Shown piece by piece: positions 1-13,516 of a stretch of DNA of 64,000 bases. The DNA is taken from positions 20,432,033 through 20,496,032 of the forward strand of contig CM049309.1 in assembly GCA_026874595.1 (NCBI GenBank). The letters run 5' to 3'. The stretch comes from Sipunculus nudus (Eukaryota > Annelida > Sipuncula > Golfingiida > Sipunculidae). The stretch's first letter is position 1. Each line of letters begins with the position of its first letter. The position numbers and the translations under genes are program-made. Under the pieces are notes generated by a model. The model was not told the origin of the DNA. It made no database searches and was given only the letters and a program-made list of their open reading frames with translations.

Positions 1-530
1 GCTGACCGATCCTCTTGGTTCTTTAAGAGGACCCTTATTTAAGCCGTCATAGAGCTTAAAAGAAGCTCGTCTGGCACCTGAGTTTCCGGGAATGACGAGC
101 ATCCGTCTCGTTTACCCAGAGGTCGTATGAGGTCAGGTATGGTCTCTGCGTCTTAATACAAACGCTCAAAAGTGTCCGCTTCCTTTCGTTAAAAAAGCAT
201 TCAGCTACCAATGAGTCGCGGGACAGGAGACGAAATTTGCACAAATGGTGAGTATAGTTATACTGTGCTATATTTTACCGAAAAAAAAATCTTCCGCTGG
301 CATTTTTTGGATTTGGGTAATTCCGATTTAGACTTTATACCTGCTCATTAATTTGTGATAAGCTACTCTTGGGTCAAGCATTTTACAAAGACCAGGTGCT
401 AATGTCGTTACCAAATATTTATATCGTCGAGATCCTCCGAGCAGCGTTTCCTTGGTCAGTGTCTTCTAATACCTTTATGCACAGCCTTTTCCGTGTCAAG
501 AGTTCCGTCTTATACAACAGAACCTATCAT
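1..530 (+). other. CpG-richer segment with possible 5' exon end and splice donor
   Basis: The first 250 bases hold many CpG dinucleotides, unlike the CpG-poor DNA that follows. At 245-253 an ATG is followed directly by GTGAGT, a strong splice-donor consensus. No long open frame runs into it: all three plus frames have stops upstream, so if this is an exon it is mostly untranslated. Positions 250-530 show nothing I recognise. It could be the promoter-proximal exon of a gene transcribed to the right, but no downstream exon was recognised. This is inference from composition and one motif only. Confidence 0.2.
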
Positions 531-546
531 ATATGAATGCTGAATT

Positions 547-575
547 GTGTGTGTGTGTGTGGGGGGGGGGGGGGG
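547..575. repeat. (GT)n microsatellite followed by a G15 run
   Basis: A GT repeat runs straight into 15 consecutive G (561-575). Confidence 0.9.
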
Positions 576-657
576 AAGCGCAGTTGGTCACACACAGTCC
601 TTTCCCTTACCAAACCTTTATACTTCATTGGGAAATAAAAAAATTTTTTACAGGAAG

Positions 658-660
<3 letters not shown>

Positions 661-706
<46 letters not shown>

Positions 707-899
707 GTTCGTTCGTTCGTTCGTTCGTTCGTTCGTTCGTTCGTTCGTTCGTTCGTTCGTTCGTTCGTTCGTTCGTTCATTCATTCATTCATTCATTCAT
801 TCATTCAGTCAGTCAGTCAGTCAGTCAGTCAGTCATTCAGTCATTCATTCATTCATTCATTCATTCATTCATTCATTCATTCATTCATTCATTCATTCC
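661..899. repeat. Compound microsatellite (AC)n-(GTTC)n-(ATTC)n-(AGTC)n-(ATTC)n
   Basis: About 44 nt of AC repeat (661-704) pass into GTTC units (to about 778), then ATTC, AGTC (about 806-835) and ATTC again (to 898). Neighbouring units differ by one substitution, so the blocks look like variants that spread inside one tetranucleotide tract. Both strands give long open frames here only because the repeat lacks stops. Confidence 0.95.
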
Positions 900-1070
900 A
901 ACACTTGGTGTACATTTCCTATTCGTATTGGGTTTCAAATTGTTTGGTTCTTTTCCTTGTATCTTTGTCAATGCATTCTTATTTTCAGTTTTTTTTATGG
1001 TATGTCCTTCTTTCTTATAAACTTTACATTACCTTTTCTAATATATATTCTACTACTCACTTGCTTTTTC

Positions 1071-1147
1071 ATCCATCCATCCATCCATCCATCCATCCAT
1101 CCATCCATCCATCCATCCATCCATGCTTATTTATTTATTTATTTATT
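1071..1147. repeat. (ATCC)n followed by (TTAT)n microsatellite
   Basis: ATCC units at 1071-1124 are followed by TTAT units at 1127-1147. Confidence 0.93.
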
Positions 1148-1684
1148 TCTATTTTCTACAATCAATTGGGTTTCCTGTAGTCTGGGGTATTTTATTTTTG
1201 GTTTTATTTGTACATTTATTTAATGCTATTTATTTTTCCCTGCCTTAAGCTTCCATTCCTCATATCTAGGGCTACTTCAAACTTATTTCTCATTATTAGT
1301 TGGACTTTTTTTCTGAAACACTCTGTACAATGAATATTGAGTAGCAAACCAAACCAGGTTCAACCAAGACTCTGTGTGCTACAGTTTAGCACACTCATTA
1401 CTATTTCACTTCTGCACTTGTGTATTTTTCACATTGTCCATGACACTGTAGCTATGGATTTACACTTTCAAAATGACAAAAATGCAACTACAAGTGCACA
1501 GTACAGAACTAAAAGTTGCTTGTGGGGATTTCTTCATATACCTCTTGGAAAGGTAACATGGATTAACATTAAAACAAGTATAGGAGCAGAACTGTGTCTT
1601 TCATTGATTTTAAGATTAATGTATTGTCTTTCTATGACATCATTCTTTCTTTGTACAATACATGCATGCATGCATGCATGCATG

Positions 1685-1740
<56 letters not shown>

Positions 1741-3612
1741 GTATTTGTTGTATGACCTTGTAATATTGTGATTTTTTTTGGGATTAAGACAGATTCAGTA
1801 TTCTGTCTGTCAGGGATTTGGTTATATATATATTCTTTGGGTATTAGGGATTTGGTTAGATCTAGATTCTGTTGGTGTGGTAGTATCAGCTATTTTTGAC
1901 ATTTGATGTTAACTACAACCCATTCAATAAACAACTAACCTTTTTTGGTACAGTAAAAAATGGATTGTATAATGGTCCCACTTTATTCTAACATTCACAT
2001 GCGGAGAGTTTATGTGTACATGCTGCTGGAAAAATATGGTGCGCACCACTTTCTTTATATTCATTAAACATATAACAGGAACCTTGTTCTATTACCTAAT
2101 GGTAATAACTTTCAAAATATATCTTTATTATTTGGTCAATTATACATTACTCTTAACACAGGAATGCAGATTGTGATTATGATCACCAGTATTCCATAGA
2201 CACATTCAGTCTTGTTTCATGTGTATAGACTGAACAGCTTCAGAGCCATAACACATCTACTTTTTTCCAACAATTTGCTATACTTTAATTACCTACACTT
2301 GTGGGAAATTTATTTGGGAAATATATTTCTATCCTCACTTTTTCTTTGGGGGAAGGGGGTGGGGTGGTTCCAATGTGACCTTGGCAAGCTTGATCATCTG
2401 TGACCAGAATCTCTTGGATAAAACAAATAACAATGTATGTTGACTGGCACTCTCATCATTTGTGACCAACATGACTTTTGCATACTTGAAAATGCATAAG
2501 AACATGACTACACTTGCACATTATTTAACCCTCCGTGAGCCATTTGTGACTGCATACATGTACTTTTGTTACATTGAGTACAACCACCAGTCAAACACAT
2601 CTTAACTAATACTGGGTGGAAACATGGTTCGCTCTGACATTATGCATGATTTTTAAACAGGAATCAAGCCATATTAAACAGCATATTAAACCGGGACATT
2701 CATTTTGCACATTCAGTTGCTACTTTTCTCATTATGACATTTTCATTCGAAACTTGTTCTGCATTTGATTTGGTGGAATAATTTTTTACATGTCACAACC
2801 ATATAACTTGTTTGATTTATATATTGCACCCCATTATATTCGACATTAAAGTTTTTTTCCAATATTTCACAATAAAGAGTCATTTCATTGCATATGCTGC
2901 AAGGGGTATGTGGTTTGTTGACGAATATTTATTAAGCACATCAATCGATGCACCAGGTTTAGACCATTGGTAAAGACGTTCAAATTAAGAAGTCATCAAC
3001 ACGTCCAGTCACATAAGAGGATGCTTATAAAGGCACAATCAGTACATTTCAGGCTTGCCCGCATTTCTCCCTTAGTGTGTACACATTGCTCAAACTGCTT
3101 TGCTCATGTTTGGGAGTATGTTCTATTCAAAAATATTTTTTCGGTGAGCAGAGGTAACAGGCTCATTTCTCTTCTGATACATTTGGAATTTACATTACAT
3201 TGCTCGTATTGATCAGATATTCATATTTACATTGATTCAGACATTCGCAGTCTGGATAATGTGTCAGTACAAAATATCATTTGAATACAATAAGGAACAA
3301 TCATTTATGGGTTCCACATTTCATACTGCACTGAGTATTTAATATTAGATATCAAGAGGTACCACAATTTATGACTATATTTTTTTTTTTCTTTTTTTGG
3401 TCAGGGGTTTAAGGAGTATTACTATACCAAATTACCAGATGATGTGGGATTTAACTTTATTTGGACATTTGTGCACATGTTGTCATACACTTCTTTGGGC
3501 ATATCATTTCTTGGCAGCCTTGCACTTGTTTTTCACCTCCTGGCTGCTCCCAGGGTGCAAACATTGGAAATGTCTAAGGTTGCCATAGAGGGGAAATTAA
3601 TACGATCAATTA
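1148..3612. other. AT-rich non-coding stretch
   Basis: Apart from the CATG/CCTG microsatellite at 1661-1742, I see no gene, RNA gene or clear repeat. Open frames are short and of random composition. Confidence 0.5.
1661..1742. repeat. (CATG)n to (CCTG)n microsatellite
   Basis: CATG units (1661-1683) change to CCTG units (to 1742), again one substitution apart. Confidence 0.95.
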
Positions 3613-3613
3613 A

Positions 3614-3650
<37 letters not shown>
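3613..3650. repeat. (GGCT)n microsatellite
   Basis: About nine uninterrupted GGCT units. Confidence 0.93.
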
Positions 3651-5838
3651 AATGATATTACAATTTACATAAACACCATTCAGGTTTGGGTAGAATTGCA
3701 GTCTGCTAATAGGGATTGGGGGGTACAGATTTTCCATTATTAGTTACCTATTCGGTAGGTTCAAAATATAGTCTTGTTATCAGCTGTCCTTATATACATG
3801 TACTTTGGATGGTCACAAGTTTTGAATTTATAACATAGTTAAGACCAATACCATTTGGAAAACATGTTAATATCATATTACACTAGTAATAGCAGTACCA
3901 GGAATTTCAGTATGGGAAAGAACAGTAACACCTTTTTCTTTTTTTTGGCCATTTCGGGAACATTGTACCAGCTTTCTTTCCCTGGATATCTTGACGCTAC
4001 CATTACAACTGTAGGGATATATTGGAATATAAGGGGACTCACATAGGAATCTCTCCATATATTACTAACAATACACTATCGCTTTTAAACAATGTGTTGC
4101 AGGCAAGAGTGGATTATGTGGAATAGATTATGTGGGTTGTAACTTTTTTTCATGTACAACATACAATATAAATTTTTAGCAATTTTTAAACATTTCTCCT
4201 TATTTTATAAACTATTTTCAATATTTTATAACTTACAATGCATATGGTAACTGGTATATTTGTATGGAAAACTTTAGCCCCAACAACCACAACAAAACAA
4301 ATAAACTTTGGGCTTATCCATTGCACTGCCAATACATCCGAACAACGCAGCCATTTTCCACTGCCAGCAAATTTCATTGAGACACACATGAGCACTGCAG
4401 CATTGATCTGGAGGCACCACTAATATTTCAATCAGCCTGTGTCATTATATTGTGCAAAGCTGTATTTCACTTACAAACTATTTTCAACTAAACGGTATTA
4501 TTTTACAATGGAAATGCTGAAAACTTATTTTCATTTTTCCATTTTTTTCAGTTATGGTGCACAAAAGAAAAAATATTTTTCAGTGATGATCTTGGGGGAT
4601 TATCCAACCAACCAGATAAAATATAATGCATATTGTATATTGAGGTTAGGCTGATAACACATCTTAATTTTTCACCATATCTGTCAGCTGTGATATTTGT
4701 ATAATTTCCTTTCTGGTTGTCGTGATATGAGGATATTGGTTTTTCTCACAAGTTTTGCAAGTCAAATATTCTTTCAGGGTTTATACCAAATGATTATGAC
4801 ATGACCTGGGTCTTTCTGTGTTCAGAAAAATATTTGGTATGGTACCTACACATTACAGCTTCATATTGTATGAAAGCTGCCCATTTGCCTGCTTCCTGTT
4901 AGTCCGACAGAGCACACAGCAATGACTATTGTTATAGGCTGCCAAATACTTGAGTACTGACCCATATACCTATGTAACAATACTGTGATATTATGACAAT
5001 AAATTCTTTTTTTTTTTATTATTATGATATTATCCAATCCCTTTCTTCTTAACACAAAAGATTCACATGTTCAATTTATGCTGTATGGAGAATTTACTAC
5101 AAGTATTCATTTTTACATTTTTTAAATTGATTAGCTTGCATATCCGTTTTAGCAACCCAACTCTTGGCAGGCCAAGTCTAGCCATATGAGCTTGCTTCTA
5201 AAGATTTGCCTTCTTCTTTCCAAGCTTATGCCATTTTTTGGTGGTTAGCTAGCTAGCACACCTCAGAGCTGTGCTAGACAAAACATAGCTAGGAATGTCC
5301 AACAATAAATAAAAAATCTATATATGCAATTTTCTTTTTTATGGTCAGGATCCAGTCAACGTACAGATCTTTAAAATGGCGAAATTTTCCTTATTATAAA
5401 CACCAATCTTACCAAAACATTCCATTTCATTTAATATACCGAGTTTTTATGAATAATGCTGCAGATTAGCAGATTTAGGATTAAAACCTGAATCTTATGC
5501 CATACTAGAGCAAACATGTTAGGGGAAAGAGAAGGTCTGCTTGGCAACTGCTGCACAACAACTTTCTGCACACATATTTAGTGACTCTGATAAATTTTAA
5601 ACAGTTATTTCACTGTTATCTACCTAACACTTGTTTCTATTTATAAAATCATACATTTTCTTTAGGTCTTCAGGCATTACTGCACACTGGTGAAATAGGC
5701 ATGTTTAGAGGGTTTTACTTAGAATTTCAATAATTCGGCATTTTTTAGAACAGACACTTCTGGCTTTATATTTGCTATTTGCACTAACATTGTCTGATGC
5801 CAGCAACAGGAGTATGGCTTACTTCTTCCTGTTAGGTT
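3651..5838. other. AT-rich non-coding stretch
   Basis: No gene, structured RNA or repeat recognised on either strand. Confidence 0.45.
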
Positions 5839-5997
5839 GGGGGGGGGGGGGTTTAATATGAACATTCTGTTTCACTTTTTCACTCGGACAGACAGACAAA
5901 CAAACAAACAAACAAACAAACAAACAAACAAACAAACCAACACACACACACACACACACACAAACAATTTAAACACACACACACACACACACACACA
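5839..5997. repeat. G13 run, (AAAC)n and two (AC)n microsatellites
   Basis: Thirteen G at 5839-5851, short GACA units from about 5886, AAAC units to about 5937, then AC tracts at about 5940-5962 and 5973-5997. Confidence 0.93.
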
Positions 5998-6398
5998 ATC
6001 TGACACTTGTTTTAAGATTTGTAGCAACTTCTTTTTAATCTATATAAAACATCCATCAGGCATCAAATATATAAAGATACGTTGATGGTGGCCACTTACA
6101 GCATTTATGGATTCAAACATCGCAACACCTAACATTTGGTGCTGAACTGTTCAGTTTCAACTGCCAATTTAATGATGCACACAACATACTTTTCTACCCG
6201 TTTGTCTTTGTCAGCATATACTGTGCGGTGCATCAACCGTCATTCTTTCACCCGTTCTTAAATGTAATTTCATTATATCAGTACATTCACTTTTCCATGT
6301 ATGTATTATTAATACCTTCTATCTATGTGGGACTTAAAAATGCTTGTGTTTATCTAATCTATACTGCAACCGTTAACTAAAATAGTACTACATTACGA

Positions 6399-6446
6399 TG
6401 GATGGGTGGGTGGGTGGGTGGGTTGATTGATTGATTGATTTATTTA
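6399..6446. repeat. (GGAT)-(GGGT)n-(TTGA)n microsatellite
   Basis: GGGT units at about 6403-6422 pass into TTGA units to about 6440. Confidence 0.9.
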
Positions 6447-6960
6447 AATTTAACAACAGCAAAGGTTACTATGTCATTCAGGTACAATATTACAAACTAG
6501 GCAATATCCTACACGTTACGCTTTTTGGTCCTTTGTCCACTCATAACTTTTCGTTCTGATTTTAGAGTTATGTACTTTGGATACAAGTGTTTCTTATTTG
6601 TGTTGTTCAACACATATTCATTGCATTGTAAGAATTTGAGGGGTTCGTTTATAAAGCTTCCACAATCTCACAGGAAATCTCTAATTTATTTAGCATTCCC
6701 TTTACAGTGCTGAAAGTACATTAAATGATACATGTTTAACGTACAGTATCAATACCACCACCTGGAAAACTTAACAACAGCTGGTACAGTGCAGGCAAGT
6801 TACATCATTGAACAACTTGTCCATTTCTTGTTATTCTTCTTCTTTACTTCCTGGTAACTTTTTGTAAATGGTAGAGTTGATTTGTAGATTAAATGTCACA
6901 TTGTTTGTCTCTTTGTTTCTTTTTCATTTGTTCTTTCCTTTGTTCCTTGCTTGCTACCTT

Positions 6961-7085
6961 GGTTGATTGGTTGTTTGGTTGGTTGGTGGGTGGGTGGGTG
7001 GGTGGGATGGATGGATGGATGGATGGGGGGTCATTCATTCATTCATTCATTCATTCATTCATTCATTCATTCATTCATTCATTCT
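6961..7085. repeat. Compound microsatellite (GGTT)n-(GGGT)n-(GGAT)n-(TTCA)n
   Basis: Four successive tetranucleotide blocks: GGTT, GGGT (about 6986-7005), GGAT (to about 7025) and a long TTCA tract (7031-7083). Apparent open frames are repeat read-through. Confidence 0.94.
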
Positions 7086-7090
7086 TTCTT

Positions 7091-8420
7091 TTATTCGTTC
7101 AATATACAGAGATATACCTTATGTGTGGGATGTTTGGGGAATGATGTATACACTGACAAAGTTACTGACACTCATGTACATAAACCACCAACATTCTTGG
7201 GCCTACATTTCTAAAAGCCCACTCTTGCACACACTGACAACTCTCTGCTTTACAGATGTGACAGCAGTCAATCCATTTTTTTTAAAGCAGCTACAAATTA
7301 TTGCATTGTGTTTAAAAAATTTGAAATTACATGAGAAAGACCTTCTTTCACAAATATGTGAATATACTTGACTTCTTATGTGTACCAAATTTGGGTTTGG
7401 GTATTCAAAATATACATTACTTTCTAATGTCAATTTGGATACCTGTTCTTTCTTATAAACACATTGGAAGCATCATGGTTTTCTTTCCTTGTGTTACATA
7501 ATGGTTTTTACTGGTGTCAATGTGTATTTACTCTGAGATCGCCTTGTTATTCACTTATGTTACATTAATGGTTGCATATATTACTTCGTCCGCATGCAGA
7601 TTACAGGCATATCCTTGTAGGTTTTTTTTCTTTCCAGTAAACATCTAGCTTTACCATTTAACATTTTTACCAAACATGGGCATTATGCACAGAAATTTAA
7701 TTGTATCTAATATTGCCTGGAAAGGTTCATAGGAGGGTGCAGGGTACATATGACACTTTTCCCCTGTGTCACAGTGTAAGCTTTTCTGTGACATTTGTTT
7801 GGGCTGAATGAGGTCTGATTTCAACAAGATTATTTGCGGTTTTATTGAATTGTTATATAGATAGCCTGTGATCTTTAGTATTTCGGGTTCATTAAGAAAT
7901 TGTTACATTTCCAATTATCTGTGACTTTTCAGGTAGGCACCATTTTCTCTTGGTTATTTGACTTGAGATTATATCGATTGCAATTTTTCACATGTGGGAA
8001 ACCCTTTTCACGGGGAGTGTTGTATCATTTCACATAACTTGGCAACGGGGTCAAAATAATAAGATGAGATACATAGTAGTCATTAGTACGATGTGTACCT
8101 GGTTCAATCTAATTTTAAGGTTGCCTGTCATTTTTGGGAATTACAGTGACAGTTTCACACCATGCCACTTTCATTTTAAGCAGGGCAAAGGCAGACTGAC
8201 CTGTGCAACAATAGGAAAAAAACATTTCAATAAGACAATGGGCAGCTAACTGCTTTCACTTGTACATCATCACAACTCTCCAACATTGTGCAGCTAACTG
8301 GTTTAACTTGTACATCCACCCACATCTCTCCCACACAAACACTTGCCAAAATGCTTTATCACAGGCATCATCATTATTTAGTGTCTCTGAAACAAATAAC
8401 ATCAGTATGGTAAGATTAAC
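7091..8420. other. AT-rich non-coding stretch
   Basis: Nothing recognisable as coding, RNA or mobile. Short open frames lack any familiar domain. Confidence 0.45.
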
Positions 8421-8423
8421 AGG

Positions 8424-8465
<42 letters not shown>
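8421..8465. repeat. (GA)n microsatellite
   Basis: About 20 GA units, preceded by a short G run. Confidence 0.95.
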
Positions 8466-8467
<2 letters not shown>

Positions 8468-8665
8468 TTTTCAAACATTTCTCTGTTCAAATGATTGTTC
8501 AACTATTACAGCAAAGGGACATCATTAATCAAGGGTGCTTTCCTTTCAGGTCTTAACAATTGACCCTTTGGTACGTTAGGAAAAGTAAGTAACAGAGTGA
8601 GTTAGTTAATGATTTAGGTAGCTTCTCTGTTTGTTCGTTATTTATTCATTTATTAATTCTTTCTT

Positions 8666-8677
8666 TCTATCTATCGG

Positions 8678-8709
<32 letters not shown>

Positions 8710-8919
8710 CCTACCAACCAACCAACCAACCAACCAACCAACCAATCAATCATTCATTCAGTCAGAACAAATGAATGGTTGAACAAATGTATGGATAGAT
8801 GTATAAATGAATGAATGAATGAATTCATTCATTCATTCATTTGTCTGTTTGTTGGTTTGTTCATTCATTCATTCATTCATTCATTCATTCACCCACCAAC
8901 CCATTCATTTGTTCAACCG

Positions 8920-8955
<36 letters not shown>
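8666..8955. repeat. Complex tetranucleotide cluster with a perfect 38-bp palindrome
   Basis: Successive tracts of CTAT, AACC, ATTC, AATG, TTCA and AGCC units. At 8805-8842 an ATGA tract meets its own complement at a central GAATTC, giving a perfect 38-bp palindrome (arms 8805-8823 and 8824-8842). The cluster therefore contains a repeat tract fused to an inverted copy of itself. Confidence 0.93.
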
Positions 8956-10934
8956 AACTCCATCAATCAAGGTGTGGCTAACGAGACCCTTCTTACAAAT
9001 ACCTTGGTGCAGGAGCCTAGCCTTTACCACAATACACTTTGGTTGATGTCATCGGTTATCATGTGATCTTGTATCTACATTTTTCGAGCTGGGGTTCCTT
9101 TTATTAGACATCAGGGATTTTTTTTTTATATTTTAAACATACTCTGCAATTAACCACAGACAAGAAAGAGACCAACAGTGGATTCAATAAATCTTTGTAT
9201 GTTTTGCATATTTCACAGATATTATGTACCTCCTGTCTGTTCAAGTTATGAACCCACGGGTGGTATTCAGTATCTTGTGATGTCAGATGGATTTGTACAA
9301 TGTTACATTTGCTTATGGCTAATGCCAGATTGGTGGGTGGGTGCTTGCTTGCTAGCTAGCTGCCATACTGCCTGCGTGATAATTTGGCTTGGTTTGTTGG
9401 TTCAGTTTTGTTATTCTTTCACTCTTCTTCCTTCCTTCAGCCCACCCACCAACCTTTTCCTCCTTTCATTGTGTATTCCTTTTCCAGGTCTATTAGCTGA
9501 TACATGCAATTTCAGTACCCTAAAAAATTTTCTGTTGTCAAGTGGATGCGTTTGTGTAGGGCGGTGGGGGGGAAGGTATAGAAATAAGAAACACTCTCAG
9601 AGTGTAAAGTCAGGGAAATTGTTTGTTGTTCAGATAATATATTTCATACTTTGAAATAATCATTGGACAATGATTATGTTTGCCTGTTTTTTCTTGTTTC
9701 TTCTACTCATTTGTAAGGGCATGGAGTGCCTATATGCATTTTTCATGATAAGACTCCTATCATGGGCTCTAGTTTACACGTAACATTGAGACTCCATTTC
9801 ATTTTTCAGAGTCAGTTTTTCATTGAGGGTTAGGTACTTATTGCATGCAGGGACCATTTCGCAATTTTCATTCCATTAACTTAAATAATTGTGCTTTTTT
9901 TTAAACTCTCATATGTTTGGTTTACATCTCGGCCTTTTTGTCCATGTCCTTTCATAATAAATGAGGGGCACTCGCAATCTGCATTCTTGCTGGGTACTCA
10001 AACACTTCATTCCGTCACATACAGCATACAGTGTTTCACAATAGCTTTCACCTTGCCTGGAAAATATTCACTTTGGAAAAATTTTATACAGACACACTAT
10101 AGTCGATGGGCAATCCGCCCATACCTGAAAGGGCTTCATATGGTTGCTAGTTTTAAAAACAGTTTTCAGGTTGTGGTGCTTGTCTGCATATGTCACAAAA
10201 GAAATTGATTCTTTTTTTTACATTATTATAAATTTGACTTGTAAACTTGGTTCAAGTGTCAACACTTTTTCTTTCTTTCTTTTTTTCCACGTTTTTCAGT
10301 GTGACAACAGTTTTTACATTAACATGTTTTAACACGTTTTTTTTAATAATGCATACATTGTTTTCTGTTAAATGCTGATAACAAATTAAAATAAAACCAA
10401 CACCAATCAGTGTCTGCATATAGTGAAGATATATATTAGCCAATATAGGTACAAATACAGGCACCCTTCATAACTGTGATATCAGACTGTTGTATTTTTT
10501 CCTGGTATTTGCTGCTTTCAAATTCAAAAACTATATTCGGTTGAACAAATAAATTACATTTAAATCCAGACTAACATTTATATATATATGATGGTGCTAT
10601 TATAATTTTAACTGCTATTTAAAACCAGACAATTAGGTTATACTGGGCATGTAAACAACAGTTGGTATGAAAACAGTGAGAATATAAAGCAAACATTTGT
10701 TCATTACTTCTCTCCCTCAGTACAATGGAGGATTAAGTCATCCAGTTTGGTCGTCAGCCAGTCTGTCTTTACATTTTTAAAGATGCTTGCACTGGGAATG
10801 ATTTGCATTTTGAGAAATTATTTATTTTTAATCCAGTAGGAATGTCAATTTTTGATATTAAGATGTGGGTGTATATATAAGGGGATTCTGTTACACCCCA
10901 TAGTCTGCCCCCCCCCCCCCTTCCAATAAATTAA
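8956..10934. other. AT-rich non-coding stretch
   Basis: The longest open frame (9178-9654, plus) is low-complexity and rich in Cys, Phe and Trp, and I recognise no domain. A C13 run lies at 10908-10920. No gene or RNA is supported. Confidence 0.45.
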
Positions 10935-12675
10935 TGGGGATAGGCGCTCAGTGGCATGTTGGTAAATGTTAGCAAATGCAAATATACTTCTGGTTAGCAT
11001 TTGAAAAGCCAAAGGAAATGCCCTGGATAATGAGTGATAATCAAATATTGAATATATCTTCGCATAAGTTATAATGCTGCCTTTTTGGAATATACTAAAA
11101 GTTCAGGAGTATTTCATGACCAGATTTTATTGAAACTGATTGGAAGAATGGGGGATTGTAGCTAATATTATCTTGTGATCTGACCATGTGCTTTCTAATG
11201 TGGACACGGATACATGTGAACAGTTAGTACACGCAAGCTCTATGATATTATCATGGTCAGTTGTTGGTTGTTTGACAATTTGCAGACAAATTATGTCTAT
11301 TTAAGCTTTGTACTACACACACCAACCTTACACTTGGATTTGTGTATATGTATGTATACCAACTAAAACCTGTCTGGCTAAACCGGTTTGTAATTATACA
11401 AGATCTTAACTATTAACATGATATTTGGTTTGCTTATTAACAGTTCAGAAATTTACAGATTGGTCCAATCAGATCCTGTTTTTCATTGAAACATTTTTCC
11501 ATTTTTTTTAAAAGGTATACATTTATTTTCCATTTTTTTATCTATAATATGCAGTTGGAATAAAAATATAGACCCCAGTGCTGTGGCAACAAATTTACAT
11601 AAAAATACAGAATATGAAATTTATTTGAACCGTGCTTACAAAGCCTGATGGAAATTACATCACCTCTGCATCAGATAAAGGCTGCAATTTTCTTTAAAGG
11701 AAATTGTCAAATTATTTAAAAACAGGCTGAGACTTGGAAAACAATACCAATAAATAATTCCCATTCTACAAGACAGGCAAACAATGATCATCTATTTGAA
11801 TTAGATTCTCATTTTTTAGTTTGTTGATGTTTTTTTTTTTAATATTTCGATTGATCTATATTAAAAACATTAATACTTGATTTAGTTAGGTAACATCACA
11901 TTTACATTGAGAAAACTGTAAATATTTCATATCACATTCGTGATTTCTAAATTCAAAATGGCACCCTTTATTTATCCATGATTTCTTTCTCAAATTTAAA
12001 TAAAATACATACCCATAGGTATTTTTATATATTACTTAATTTAATTATTTAACAGGAAACATTTTTATTCTGGATTACTTCTTGCATGACTATCTCAAGA
12101 ATAGTGGTGTACATTCGGTCCAAACACCTTTCAATTTAAAAAAATACAGCAAAGAATGATATAAATGTATTGCAATATACTGGGACAGGGGGTGGGGGGG
12201 GGGGGTATATAAATAACTGTACGGCTTTGACACCAGACTAGGTGTTCGGTACGTGTTGATTTATTAATAAGGTTACCCAGGCACAGCTGTATTGACCAAG
12301 AGTTTCACATTTCTTCAGTTTAAAGCCATGTCTCCTAGCTGTTAATATTAAATGAAATGTACTTACAAGACACAATATGCCAAGGTCAAATTTGGCCAAA
12401 ATTTAAGGTTCTATTTTCATATTTTTGCAAACTAATTCAATAATTTTTAAAATGTGGAACTCATTTTTTGGGAAACAATTATTTATTAATTTATCTTATA
12501 TTACTGAACAAAAAGTTCCACGGCTTTTACATTTATTGTGTTCACTTATCAATTATCTTTCCTGCTTTTTTATACAGAGTGCTCATGTTGGGGCCCTAAA
12601 TTTTTTTTTTAAATTATATTGTACCGCCCGGATTAGAGCCATGTACATAGTCTTGGAGTCAGCTGAGCTAAAAAA
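10935..12675 (+). mobile_element. R1 dispersed repeat, copy A (decayed)
   Basis: This segment matches the R1 copy at 61854-63764 along its length. Shared landmarks, in order: a stretch around 11172 (a CTGACCATGTG block, then a GTTGGTT block), the words TACTTGATTTAGTT and TTTATTTATCCAT, TTCTGGATTAC near 12070, a G12 run at 12194-12205 followed by AATAACTGTAC, the AGGTCAAA..AAAATTTAAGGT block near 12385, and the AGTCAGCTGAGCTAAAAA end at 12658-12675. The left edge is uncertain; a GCGCTCAG word at 10942 resembles the family start. No coding capacity is visible. The family is unclassified, most likely a non-autonomous element. Confidence 0.6.
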
Positions 12676-13516
12676 TTAAAAACAATACACAATAAAAAAA
12701 CACCCACCAAGTCTCACTGTTGGACTGGGGACATGGTTTTATTATTTAATATTATATTCTAAAACATTGCATATTATTAAACAATGATGGGAAATTGACA
12801 TAACATTTGTTTACATACTGCTCACATGCTTCAGTTTCTGAGTTAGGAAACACTTGGTCAGGTCAAAACTTATTATTTGCACCTATTTCTTAGTTATCAA
12901 TAAAAACCAAAAATATATACAAGACAGGGCCTATTTTTTAATTATATCCAATGGAGATACAAAGTCAACCAGCTTTACACAGTCACACATGGGTGTCGGT
13001 TTTCAACTTATTAAATAAAGTGCTCATGATCTTTCCTCATTCACTGATAGAAATATTTCAATTTCTCAGTACTTGAAACATATCTTTCCGCTACTGGGAA
13101 ATATATCTTTCTGCTACCGGGAAACAATGTAAGGAATATAAAATTACCGTAACTTTGCGGTAACACACACATAAAACATCAGGTACGTCACTTTTAGCAC
13201 ATAATCGCATCCAATTCCATGTCACATATTTTGTGGTGGCAGGGTAGGGTGGGAACATTCAGAGTTACTTTTTAAAATTGTATACTTTCACATTACAAAT
13301 GTGTGAACCTGGCAGTTCACTTGCACCTCCTTGTATGCACTGTTTCTTCATCACTCTTTACATGCAGATATATGAACTTACCTTAAATACACCATTGCAG
13401 AGGTCCGGTGACACGACCAGCCTGCCTTCCTTCCGGGCTTTTTTCAAGCCTTTCATATTCCCCACATTCCATCATTTTCTGCCAGGCAGCATATTCAGCA
13501 ATAACACTTAGGGACT
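12676..13516. other. AT-rich non-coding stretch
   Basis: Nothing recognised on either strand. Confidence 0.45.

Noticed and set aside
533-1180. 215- and 157-codon plus frames and an 85-codon minus frame
   Set aside because: They run through the tetranucleotide microsatellite; the protein is simple repeats of His-Ser-Phe-Ile or Arg-Ser-Phe-Val type.
1337-1771. 144-codon plus frame
   Set aside because: Random-like sequence that ends in CATG/CCTG repeat read-through; no domain.
9178-9654. 158-codon plus frame, the longest outside repeats in the left third
   Set aside because: Composition is typical of chance open frames, with a GGGGG stretch and no recognisable domain or splice context.
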